Assembly (NCBI RefSeq): GCF_900129295.1
Contig: NZ_FQUU01000001.1
Location: forward strand, 124,001-188,000
DNA: 64,000 nucleotides
From: Flavisolibacter ginsengisoli DSM 18119
Lineage (GTDB): Bacteria > Bacteroidota > Bacteroidia > Chitinophagales > Chitinophagaceae
Direction: 5' to 3'
Under the pieces are notes generated by a model. It did no database searches. It was not told where the DNA came from and saw nothing but the letters and a program-made list of their open reading frames with translations. The first letter of the stretch is position 1. Each line of letters begins with the position of its first letter. A program made the translations under genes and the position numbers. This document shows, one piece after another, positions 56,895 through 64,000 of this stretch.

Positions 56895-59800
56895 TTAAAA
56901 GGTGATATCAATACCAAAAGAATAATAACGCTGGAACGGATAGTTACCACCCCAATCTGCAGATTCAGTATCCCATCCTCCCAGCACATGATGCTTTTCC
57001 CAGAGGTCTTGTCCGCTTACATAGATCCTTGCATTGGTAAGCGCCACCTTGCGGATAAGATTTGCCGGTAATGAATACCCTAGCTGTAGATTTTTTAAGC
57101 GTACATAAGCGGCATTGATCTTTTGCATTGTCGAAGGCTGGTAGTTCCACCAACGGATATCCCCGAATGACAAGCGTGGATATTCCGCATTTGGCCTGTC
57201 TTCATTCCATGTTTTACCATAATAAAATGCAGGCGGCTGTCTCCACCAATCACTCCATGGCATGGAATACTCACCCACCCTGAATAAAGTGCGCTTACCT
57301 ACACCCTGGAAAAAAACACCGAAGTCAAAGCCTTTATATTTTGCACCAAGGTTAATGCCATAGCTATAACGGGGAGCTGTGTTTCCAACATAGGTTACGT
57401 CTCCATCCGTGCCTGCCTTATCACTATACAGGCTTATTTTGCCATCACCATTCAAATCCTTGAAGCGGGCATCACCAATGCCAATTCCTGAAGGAACACC
57501 TTCAAGTTTTTTGTAATCATCCAATTCTTTCTGGGTTCTGATGATACCATCAAAAACGTAAGCGAAATAACTGTTAATAGGATAACCTTCACGCGTATTG
57601 TTCATTCCAAGCGTATAGGTATTGGCTCCACCAAGATTTACCAATTTATTCTCTGCGTCACTCAAAATTACTCTTGCGGAGTATTGAAAGTCACCTACAT
57701 TATCCTTCCAGCCCAGGGAAGTCTCAAAACCCCATGTTTTTAATTCACCTGCATTGGAAGATGGAGGTGTGGCTCCCAGCATGCTTGGATAGGTTACATT
57801 GATCAACATATCATTGTTGATCTTATTAAAATAATCAAATGAGAAGGTTATCTTATTTCTTAATAAGGTTGCATCAACACCCACATTCTTGTTTACTACA
57901 GTTTCCCATGTCCGGTTATAGGCAACCATTCCCTGTAGTGTAGCGGCCGGATCTTGTCTGCCTGCACCAAATGGATACACACCACCCAGGTTGATCTGTT
58001 GTATAAAATCATACAATCCAATTCCGTCCTGGTTTCCTACTTTGCCATAAGAACCCCTGAGCTTTAGTTCATTGATCCAGCTAATGTCCTGCATAAATGA
58101 TTCCTTAGATAAACGCCAGCCCACAGAAACACCAGGGAACATTCCCCATCTTTTATCAGATAATTGAAAGCGTGAACTTCCGTCAAAACGAAGATTCGCT
58201 TCCAGCATGTACTTATCATCAAGTACATAACCCAACCGTGAAAAATAAGAACCAATAGCCCAATGATTAGCACCGCCCTTGGAATACATATCACCAACCC
58301 CAAGGTTAAGATCCCATACATTATCACTAACGATATTATACCTGCCCGCAGTTGTGTTTTTTAATTCATTCTTTTCATAGGACCCACCTACCATGAAATC
58401 AATGTCATGACGACCTGCAAACTTTTTATTGTATTGCAGGTAGCTGTTATAATTCTGGTAGTTTACTGTTCCATTTTGCTCTTCCAGCCAGCTTTGACCT
58501 GGATTAGCTATGCTGTAATAAGCCAACGTTCCGTCCCACTGATACAGCGGAACAGGTTTACCCATATCTGTGCTGTTCTTTGCTGTATAGTTGGTTCCAG
58601 CCTGCACATTCAACTTAAGTCCACTTACGATATCGGCTATCAATTTAAAATTGGCATTGATGTTCCTGGTATTGTAAGAAGATGTTGGAGCTTCTTTAGC
58701 AAAAGCAACTGCATTGCTCCAGCCTCCCTGTGCAAAGAATTTTCCATCTTTTGTATACACCGGGTGGTTGGGCATTCCAAAAATAGCCTCGCCTATAACC
58801 CAGTTACCTACACCTGCAATATCAGATCTGTGCTGGTGATCAAATGAAAGTTTAGATTCAAGCCTTATACCTTTGGTAAGATTGTAATCATAGTTCATTC
58901 GCAGGTTATACAGTTTATTATTATCATTGGCATATTTCACTACACCACGCTGATCACTGTAACTTCCAGATAAGTAATAGCTTGAATTAGGGCTGCTACC
59001 GGACACACTGATGGCATGTCTTTGTTGCTTACCATTCTCCAGTAATTCTTTGATCCAGTCCGTTGAAGTAAAGAACAACATCCATCCGCCATATATAGGG
59101 TGAGGTATGGGGTTGGGATCATTATTCAGGATCTTTTGGAGCAGCTCAGGCGTGTACATTGGAGCCGCTCCGTTGTGAATATTGGCCTCATTCTCCATTA
59201 TAGCAAACTGGTAAGTTGTTGGACTTTCCATCATGCCACTCATTTTTGTAATGGCGAAATTGTTATTATAGGTAATCTTTGTGCTACCGCTTTTACCTCT
59301 TTTAGTAGTCACAAGGAAAACGCCACCCGCACCTCTGGCACCATAGATTGAAGCCTGTGCATCTTTCAATACAGAAATGGATTCAATATCAGAAGGGTTC
59401 AGTAAGTTAAGGTTGCCCTCAATTCCATCTATCAACACCAGCGGTGAAGCTGCGCCATTGATAGAAGAAGCACCCCTGACATTTAAATTAAAATCTTCCG
59501 AGCCAGGCTGGCCGGAATAACGTTGAATATAAGTACCGGGTACTTCACCCTGCAATGCTGCAAATGCATTGGTAATAGGTCTTGATTGAAATACTTCTGC
59601 GTTCACAGTAGATACAGAACCTGTTAAGAATTGTTTTCTACGCGTTCCATAACCCACAACAACTACATCTTCCAGTGCCCTGGCATTACCGCTTAGTGTA
59701 ACAGAATAATAAGACTGGTCTCCCACTACCACTTCCTGTGGTGCAAACCCGGTATAAGTAAATACCAGTGTATCCCTTGAATTGGCACGAATACTAAAAT

Positions 59801-59969
59801 TGCCCAGTACATCAGTGGTAACTCCTCTTGTAGTATGCTTCAGAATCACAGACACACCCTGTAGTGGCCCTTTCTCATCCCTGACCGTACCTTTTATTTC
59901 ACTCTGCGCAAAGGCAGCATGACCATAAAGCAATAGCAGGAATAGAAACGCAGTAACTGCTTTTTTCAT
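56895..59969 (-). CDS. SusC/RagA TonB-dependent transporter, locus 2
   Basis: A 1024-residue outer-membrane transporter: signal peptide (to AAFAQ), CarboxypepD-regulatory-like domain (IKGTVRDEKGPLQGVSVILKH), plug (DVVVVGYGTRRKQFLTGSVST; NVRGASSINGAASPLVLIDG) and beta-barrel ending YSFGIDITF. It begins the second locus. Two LacI-type operators lie 225-275 bp upstream of its start, which distinguishes it from the AraC-linked mannan locus and ties it to the MFS/LacI region at 15-19 kb. Confidence 0.95.
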   Translation of the reverse strand: MKKAVTAFLFLLLLYGHAAFAQSEIKGTVRDEKGPLQGVSVILKHTTRGVTTDVLGNFSIRANSRDTLVFTYTGFAPQEVVVGDQSYYSVTLSGNARALEDVVVVGYGTRRKQFLTGSVSTVNAEVFQSRPITNAFAALQGEVPGTYIQRYSGQPGSEDFNLNVRGASSINGAASPLVLIDGIEGNLNLLNPSDIESISVLKDAQASIYGARGAGGVFLVTTKRGKSGSTKITYNNNFAITKMSGMMESPTTYQFAIMENEANIHNGAAPMYTPELLQKILNNDPNPIPHPIYGGWMLFFTSTDWIKELLENGKQQRHAISVSGSSPNSSYYLSGSYSDQRGVVKYANDNNKLYNLRMNYDYNLTKGIRLESKLSFDHQHRSDIAGVGNWVIGEAIFGMPNHPVYTKDGKFFAQGGWSNAVAFAKEAPTSSYNTRNINANFKLIADIVSGLKLNVQAGTNYTAKNSTDMGKPVPLYQWDGTLAYYSIANPGQSWLEEQNGTVNYQNYNSYLQYNKKFAGRHDIDFMVGGSYEKNELKNTTAGRYNIVSDNVWDLNLGVGDMYSKGGANHWAIGSYFSRLGYVLDDKYMLEANLRFDGSSRFQLSDKRWGMFPGVSVGWRLSKESFMQDISWINELKLRGSYGKVGNQDGIGLYDFIQQINLGGVYPFGAGRQDPAATLQGMVAYNRTWETVVNKNVGVDATLLRNKITFSFDYFNKINNDMLINVTYPSMLGATPPSSNAGELKTWGFETSLGWKDNVGDFQYSARVILSDAENKLVNLGGANTYTLGMNNTREGYPINSYFAYVFDGIIRTQKELDDYKKLEGVPSGIGIGDARFKDLNGDGKISLYSDKAGTDGDVTYVGNTAPRYSYGINLGAKYKGFDFGVFFQGVGKRTLFRVGEYSMPWSDWWRQPPAFYYGKTWNEDRPNAEYPRLSFGDIRWWNYQPSTMQKINAAYVRLKNLQLGYSLPANLIRKVALTNARIYVSGQDLWEKHHVLGGWDTESADWGGNYPFQRYYSFGIDITF

Positions 59970-60193
59970 ATCAGACTGTTTGGTTTTATAAATAATTATT
60001 AATGATTAAAGAAAAGTCTTCGGGCTGTTGAAGAAATAATACGGCTGCAGGATGAAAATCATTCACCTGTCCTCATTGCTAAGAATGCAGCAATCGCTAT
60101 ATCTATCAGCAGCAGCATGTCAAATTCTTTAAGAGAATTCTAACATATACAGCAATATAGCATGAAAGGTTAATTGAAAAATTCATTTAGGGC

Positions 60194-60209
60194 GGTCAAA
60201 CGTTTGCGC
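60194..60209. promoter_or_regulatory. LacI-type operator O3 (susC-2 upstream)
   Basis: GGTCAAAC/GTTTGCGC, centred on CG at 60201-60202, with a perfect inner decamer caaacgtttg and two mismatches from full symmetry. The right half-site is identical to that of O4. Confidence 0.78.
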
Positions 60210-60226
60210 AAAATTCATTGAAGAAA

Positions 60227-60242
60227 ATACAATCGTTTGCGC
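60227..60242. promoter_or_regulatory. LacI-type operator O4 (susC-2 upstream)
   Basis: ATACAATC/GTTTGCGC, centred on CG at 60234-60235, exactly 33 bp (about three helical turns) from the centre of O3. The right half-site GTTTGCGC matches O3; the left half is weaker. Confidence 0.68.
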
Positions 60243-60413
60243 AGACTGGCATTAATTATAATACCTCGTCTTTAAGATCAGATGCTTACACCTTAAGAGT
60301 TAACAGGGAGCAAGGAAATACAGGATATCAAGGTCCTCAATTGTTTTTGAAATTTTGTGTCCACCCGGGACAAAAGTTCTGCAGGCGCAAACAGTCTCAA
60401 AGAGAGATCCCGG

Positions 60414-61577
60414 TTATACCTTTTTTAAAGCACTAAGTATGTCGCTTAAAATATCTTCCTTCTTTTCCAGCCCGGCAGAGATACGAATCAATCCCGGGGT
60501 AATATTCACTTCCTGCCGCTCTGCTTCACTCAATTTTGCATGCGTGGTGCTTGCAGGATGGGAGGCAATACTTCGCGTATCGCCAAGATTCGCAGTAAGA
60601 GAGAGCATTTCTAAATTATCCAGGAAGCGCCTTCCGGCATCCAGTCCTCCTTTCAATTCAAAACAAATGATCCCTCCACCATTGATCATTTGCTTTTTAG
60701 CAATTGCATATTGAGGATGGGTGTCCAGGAATGGGTATTTCAACCTACTGATCTTTTCATGTCCTTTCAGGTGATCAGCCAGGAAGTAGGCGTTAGAAGC
60801 ATGCCTTTCCATTCTTACTTCAAGCGTATCAAGGCTTTTGCTTAAAATCCATGCATTGAAAGGCGAAAGCGCAGGTCCTGTGCTGCGGCAGAATAAATAA
60901 ATATCCTTTATAAGGTCTTTGCGGCCAAGGACAATGCCCCCTAAAACCCGGCCTTGTCCATCTATCCATTTTGTAGCTGAGTGAGTAACCAGGTCAACGC
61001 CATACTTTATGGGTAATTGCGCAATGGGGGTTGCAAAACAGTTATCAACATTAAGAATAAGGCCATGCTTTTTTGACAATTTGCCAGCTATTTCCAGGTC
61101 AATTATATCCAGCCCGGGATTAGTAGGTGTTTCCAGGAATATCATTTTGGTATTAGGCCTGATGGCCTTTTCCCATTCTTCAGGCTTATCTGCCGGAACG
61201 TATGTATATTCTATGCCGTACTTCGGTAAATACTTTGTAATAACAGTATGCGTGCTTCCAAAGATGGCCTTACAACACAACAAATGATCCCCGGCCTTTA
61301 GCACAGACATAAAACTTGCAAAGACAGCACTCATACCCGAGGAAGTGGCATACCCTGCCTCCGCCCCTTCCAGGATACACATCTTATCTACAAATTCCTG
61401 CACGTTGGGATTAGAGAAGCGGCTGTAAATATTATTATCATTTTCATCTGCAAAAGCAGCCCGCATCTCCTCTGCATCATCAAAACAAAAACTACTTGTC
61501 AGGAACAATGGGGAGGCATGTTCTTTTTCACCAGTTCTTTCAATTTGTGTACGTATAGCTTTTGAGATCCTGTCCAT
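60414..61577 (-). CDS. metZ: O-succinyl/O-acetylhomoserine sulfhydrylase (Cys/Met PLP family)
   Basis: A 387-residue PLP enzyme of the trans-sulfuration family. YSRFSNPNVQEFVDKMCILEGAE, the ATSSGMSAVFA phosphate site, LETPTNPGLDIIDL, and the PLP lysine K203 in THSATKW are all present. The next residues IDGQGRVLGGIVLG favour the MetZ/sulfhydrylase group over cystathionine gamma-synthase. It makes homocysteine from activated homoserine and sulfide. It follows metX on the same strand with a 45-bp gap, so in this organism the donor is probably O-acetylhomoserine. Confidence 0.9.
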   Translation of the reverse strand: MDRISKAIRTQIERTGEKEHASPLFLTSSFCFDDAEEMRAAFADENDNNIYSRFSNPNVQEFVDKMCILEGAEAGYATSSGMSAVFASFMSVLKAGDHLLCCKAIFGSTHTVITKYLPKYGIEYTYVPADKPEEWEKAIRPNTKMIFLETPTNPGLDIIDLEIAGKLSKKHGLILNVDNCFATPIAQLPIKYGVDLVTHSATKWIDGQGRVLGGIVLGRKDLIKDIYLFCRSTGPALSPFNAWILSKSLDTLEVRMERHASNAYFLADHLKGHEKISRLKYPFLDTHPQYAIAKKQMINGGGIICFELKGGLDAGRRFLDNLEMLSLTANLGDTRSIASHPASTTHAKLSEAERQEVNITPGLIRISAGLEKKEDILSDILSALKKV

Positions 61578-61622
61578 GATTCGAAATTAAAATAATAAAA
61601 AGGGAAAGAGATTATAATTGCT

Positions 61623-62678
61623 TTAGCCCTTCCTGGTTACAAACTGGTCATCCGTTTCGATCAATTGAAGCCATTCCTTTAAATGTGCACTTATGATGGC
61701 TGTTTCCACCAAAAAGCCGTCGTGACCATAACGGGAATCAAATTCCAGGTAGCTGGAGCAAGAGAAATTTTGAGCAATGAGCTTTTGTTCATCCACGGGA
61801 CATAGAAGGTCACTGGTGATGCCCATTACCAGGGTTGGCTGTTTAATAGATTGCAAAACTGTTTCAACACTAACCGACCTGCTCCTGGCAATATTGTGCG
61901 TATCCAATGCTTTGGAAAGTATATAGTAACTAAAAGCATTAAACCTCCGGGTTAATTTGTCACCCTGGTATTTGATATACGAAGAAGCTTTAAAGTCATC
62001 CAGTTTTTCATTTCCCGGTTCGGATTGAGTGGCCATAAAAGAATCGTAACTTCTATAGGTGATCATTCCAATGGCCCTTGCTGCAGCTAATCCTTTTGCG
62101 CCGGCGCCACGGTCTCTTTTCTGCCATGTATTATCTGCTTCAATGGCCAGCCGCTGGGCAGTGTGAATAGCAATGCCCCATGGAGTTTCTCTTGCCGAAG
62201 TGGCAATCAGGAACTGCCTTTCGATCAATTGAGGTTGCATCAATGTCCATTCCAGCACCTGGTAGCCACCCATGCTCCCTCCAGCCAAAAGAAAGATCTT
62301 ATCAATACCAAGATGCTTCCTCAGCAATTCATGTGCATTCACCATATCCCTGATAGTTATCAGCGGAAACTGATGGTAATATGGTTGCTTTGTAACCGGA
62401 TCTATGTCTATTGGGCCTGTGGTGCCATAGGCTGAGCCCAGGATATTGGCACATATAACGAAATAATGATCGGTATCAAAGGCAAGCCCCGGGCCAATCA
62501 TCCCTTTCCACCAGTCGGCGACATTAGAGTTGGCAGTAAGCGCATGGCAAACCCAGATGACATTATCTTTCTGATGATTTAGTTTTCCCCAGGTGTTGTA
62601 AGCTATAGTTATGGCTGGCAGTGTGTCACCAGCTTCTAAGGCAAAAGGTAAATTATGATGATATAACTGTGGTTTCAT
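61623..62678 (-). CDS. metX: Homoserine O-acetyltransferase
   Basis: A 351-residue alpha/beta-hydrolase-fold acyltransferase. The nucleophile is S135 in LLAGGSMGGYQ, with the Asp in GITSDLLCPVDEQ and the His in RYGHDGFLVE. AYNTWGKLNHQKDNVIWVCHALTAN and GSAYGTTGPIDIDP mark the MetX family. It activates homoserine for the sulfhydrylase encoded downstream. No S-box riboswitch core is apparent in the 200 bp upstream, where a SAM riboswitch might be expected. Confidence 0.93.
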   Translation of the reverse strand: MKPQLYHHNLPFALEAGDTLPAITIAYNTWGKLNHQKDNVIWVCHALTANSNVADWWKGMIGPGLAFDTDHYFVICANILGSAYGTTGPIDIDPVTKQPYYHQFPLITIRDMVNAHELLRKHLGIDKIFLLAGGSMGGYQVLEWTLMQPQLIERQFLIATSARETPWGIAIHTAQRLAIEADNTWQKRDRGAGAKGLAAARAIGMITYRSYDSFMATQSEPGNEKLDDFKASSYIKYQGDKLTRRFNAFSYYILSKALDTHNIARSRSVSVETVLQSIKQPTLVMGITSDLLCPVDEQKLIAQNFSCSSYLEFDSRYGHDGFLVETAIISAHLKEWLQLIETDDQFVTRKG

Positions 62679-63383
62679 TGTACAACTTCATTGATCCTAT
62701 CCAGGCATCAGGTCTCTTTCGAATAACAAACCGGGAATACCGGCCAAATAAAGCAATCGTTATACAATTATTAATCCCCAAAAATAAGGGAAGCCAGACC
62801 TTGGCAAAGAATAAGTTTGTGTTGAAATTACCTTATTGCCCTTCTAGGTAATGAACATTCATACAAGGTTTATATTTAGTTGGTAAAGCCATGGCTCCGC
62901 TGCCAGCCTGTTTTCATAGGCCCCATAAACTGAAATAAACAGGAATTCAGACATTACCAGGGCATTCCATTCATTAGACTGTTATTCAATAAAATAGAAT
63001 CATTAAGATAAGACAGGTCCTTTTATTAACGCTGGTAACAGGAAATTATGGCAAGGATTATATATCCTTACCTCTTCCCTGCCTTTCTTTTGGGTACTTA
63101 TCGCCTTTGTACCGCCTCTTTAAAGAGCCGTTACAGAGCCGTTACATAGCCGTTACATAGGCGGCACAAAGGCGTTGCATAATAGAAGGAGCTTCCTCTC
63201 TTGCATGGGAAATACATTTTATTTGTTGGTTTTGATCAAAGTTTTGCTATATCTGAATTTTATTGTGCTACAGATTTAGTGTTCTCCGAAAGATTGGCCC
63301 CGGTGTGCGTTTGGTTATTTATAAACTTCCTCTTTAAACAATGTATATTTTCTGTTAGGTTTGCCGCTAAAACGTATCGAATA
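62679..63383. other. Divergent promoter region with 11-bp-period repeat element
   Basis: 705 bp between metX and an SDR gene. It contains the second 11-bp-period repeat/palindrome element at 63098-63178 and otherwise AT-rich sequence with no credible gene. Confidence 0.55.
63098..63178. repeat. 11-bp-period tandem/inverted repeat element, copy 2
   Basis: Two inverse-orientation 11-mers (TTATCGCCTTT at 63098, GTACCGCCTCT at 63109) lead into the perfect 12-bp palindrome CTCTTTAAAGAG at 63116-63127. Five forward 11-mers then start at 63124, 63135, 63146, 63157 and 63168: AGAGCCGTTAC, the same again, ATAGCCGTTAC, ATAGGCGGCAC and AAAGGCGTTGC. The plan (array, CTCTT..AAGAG-like palindrome, inverted array) is the same as at 11094-11192, with a different unit sequence. 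Confidence 0.85.
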
Positions 63384-64000
63384 ATGGCTGGTTATTTTGC
63401 TAATAAGGTAGTTGTGGTTACCGGGGGCACAGACGGAATAGGAAAGGCACTGGTGGATCAATTATTGTCCGAGGGGGCGAAAGTATCTACCTGTGGACGC
63501 AATCATGATAAGTTATACAGTTTACAATCAGAATATCCATCCTATCACCTGCATACAGTGGTGGCAGATGTGAGCAATGAGAACGATTGCAGGCACTTTA
63601 TAGAATCTACTATCAAGGTATTTGGAGGAATTGATATTCTGATCAATAATGCGGGAATTTCCATGAGGGCCTTATTGAAAGAAACCTCAGTGGATGTGAT
63701 ACGCAGGGTAATGGAGGTGAACTTTTTTGGAGCTGTTTACTGCACAAAATATGCTCTGGATGCTATTATTGAGAGAAAAGGCACTGTTGTAGGTGTGTCT
63801 TCAATTGCCGGTTATCGTGGCCTTCCGGGCCGTAGTGGATATTCTGCTTCAAAATTTGCCTTACAGGGGTGGCTGGAAGCCATTCGTACTGAACTGGTAG
63901 ATGATGGTGTACATGTAATGTGGGTTTGCCCGGGCTTTACAGCTTCCAATATCAGGAATGCAGCTTTGAACAAGAAAGGCGAGGCCCAGGGAGAAACTCC
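63384..64000 (+). CDS. SDR family oxidoreductase (3' end beyond window)
   Basis: The first 205 residues of a short-chain dehydrogenase, open to the window edge. TGGTDGIG at residues 13-20, NNAG, the VSS catalytic Ser and YSASK (Tyr/Lys pair) are present, and VCPGFTASNIR follows, typical of the DltE/SDR7-type subgroup. The cofactor should be NADP or NAD. The start MAGYFANKVVVVTGG is supported by the motif position. Substrate unknown. Confidence 0.88.
   Translation, partial: MAGYFANKVVVVTGGTDGIGKALVDQLLSEGAKVSTCGRNHDKLYSLQSEYPSYHLHTVVADVSNENDCRHFIESTIKVFGGIDILINNAGISMRALLKETSVDVIRRVMEVNFFGAVYCTKYALDAIIERKGTVVGVSSIAGYRGLPGRSGYSASKFALQGWLEAIRTELVDDGVHVMWVCPGFTASNIRNAALNKKGEAQGET

Larger units (their letters stand above)
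59970..60413. other. Promoter region of locus 2 with LacI operators
   Basis: 444 bp between susC-2 and the end of the metZ gene. It contains two LacI-type operators (60194-60209 and 60227-60242). Plausible but unproven -7-like sequences on the minus strand lie at about 60140-60170, between the operators and the gene, leaving a long leader of about 170 nt. No credible gene. Confidence 0.55.

Noticed and set aside
60380-60396. Further LacI site near ggcgcaaacag
   Set aside because: Only one half-site is present and there is no central CG with a matching second half.
60218-60436. 72-residue open frame in the susC-2/metZ intergenic region
   Set aside because: It runs through the LacI operators, lacks a recognisable motif and overlaps the end of metZ; judged random.
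62679-62880. SAM riboswitch upstream of metX
   Set aside because: The S-box core (such as the kink-turn and GGC..GCC pattern) could not be found on the minus strand. Absence by eye is not proof; a covariance-model search would decide.

Overview
The window looks like a chromosome segment of a soil- or plant-associated Bacteroidota, most likely family Chitinophagaceae. The reasons are two SusC/SusD pairs, Bacteroidota-type lipoprotein signals, A-rich start regions with little Shine-Dalgarno sequence, a TAnnTTTG-type promoter, and a MutS2 without an Smr domain. Base composition is near 40% GC. No phage, integrase, transposase or CRISPR array is visible. All assignments rest on reading the sequence; no database search was run.

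Layout. (1) 0.5-5.5 kb: a GH1-like hydrolase, an SDR oxidoreductase and a DUF1622 membrane protein in an apparent operon, then two tandem paralogous secreted proteins of unknown function. (2) 5.8-14.7 kb: a tRNA-Ser with a small GIY-YIG nuclease cassette behind it, mutS2, lipoprotein MsrA, a secreted beta-propeller protein, a ClC transporter with a Crp/Fnr regulator, and a small membrane protein. (3) 14.7-19.2 kb: a sugar kinase, a LacI regulator and a CBM9-like protein, divergent from an MFS sugar importer. (4) 19.3-39.5 kb: a complete beta-mannan/galactomannan utilisation locus read leftward (SusC, SusD, surface glycan-binding protein, GH5-GH26 fusion, GH26, sodium symporter, GH130, 2-epimerase, GH3, GH27, acetylesterase), with a divergent AraC regulator. 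(5) 39.7-41.9 kb: two PAP2 phosphatases and an EamA protein. (6) 41.9-49.5 kb: GH3, DUF1080 and GMC oxidoreductase, divergent from a Gfo/Idh/MocA oxidoreductase, a NagB-like deaminase and a ROK kinase. (7) 49.5-60.0 kb: a second polysaccharide locus (SusC, SusD, DUF4091 GH-like, DUF5107, GH97). (8) 60.4-64 kb: metX-metZ and an SDR gene cut by the window edge.

How it works together. In locus 4 the secreted GH26 and GH5-GH26 enzymes should cut mannan. SusC/SusD and the surface binding protein capture and import the oligomers, GH27 strips galactose, the esterase removes acetyl groups and GH3 trims ends. The symporter brings mannobiose into the cytoplasm, where the epimerase makes mannosyl-glucose and GH130 phosphorolyses it to mannose-1-phosphate and glucose. 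Locus 7 appears tied to locus 3 by four matching LacI-type operators, two in front of the MFS importer and two in front of the second susC, 42 kb apart. Locus 6 has the gene set expected for oxidation of glycosides at carbon 3.

The most unusual signals are: a repeat family with 11-bp period built around a CTCTT..AAGAG-like palindrome, present in two distant intergenic regions (11.1 and 63.1 kb); the GIY-YIG gene bounded by a copy of the tRNA-Ser 3' end; and hairpins after the susCD block in both loci, one a clear terminator that overlaps the longest reading frame of the GH5-GH26 gene and so corrects its start.
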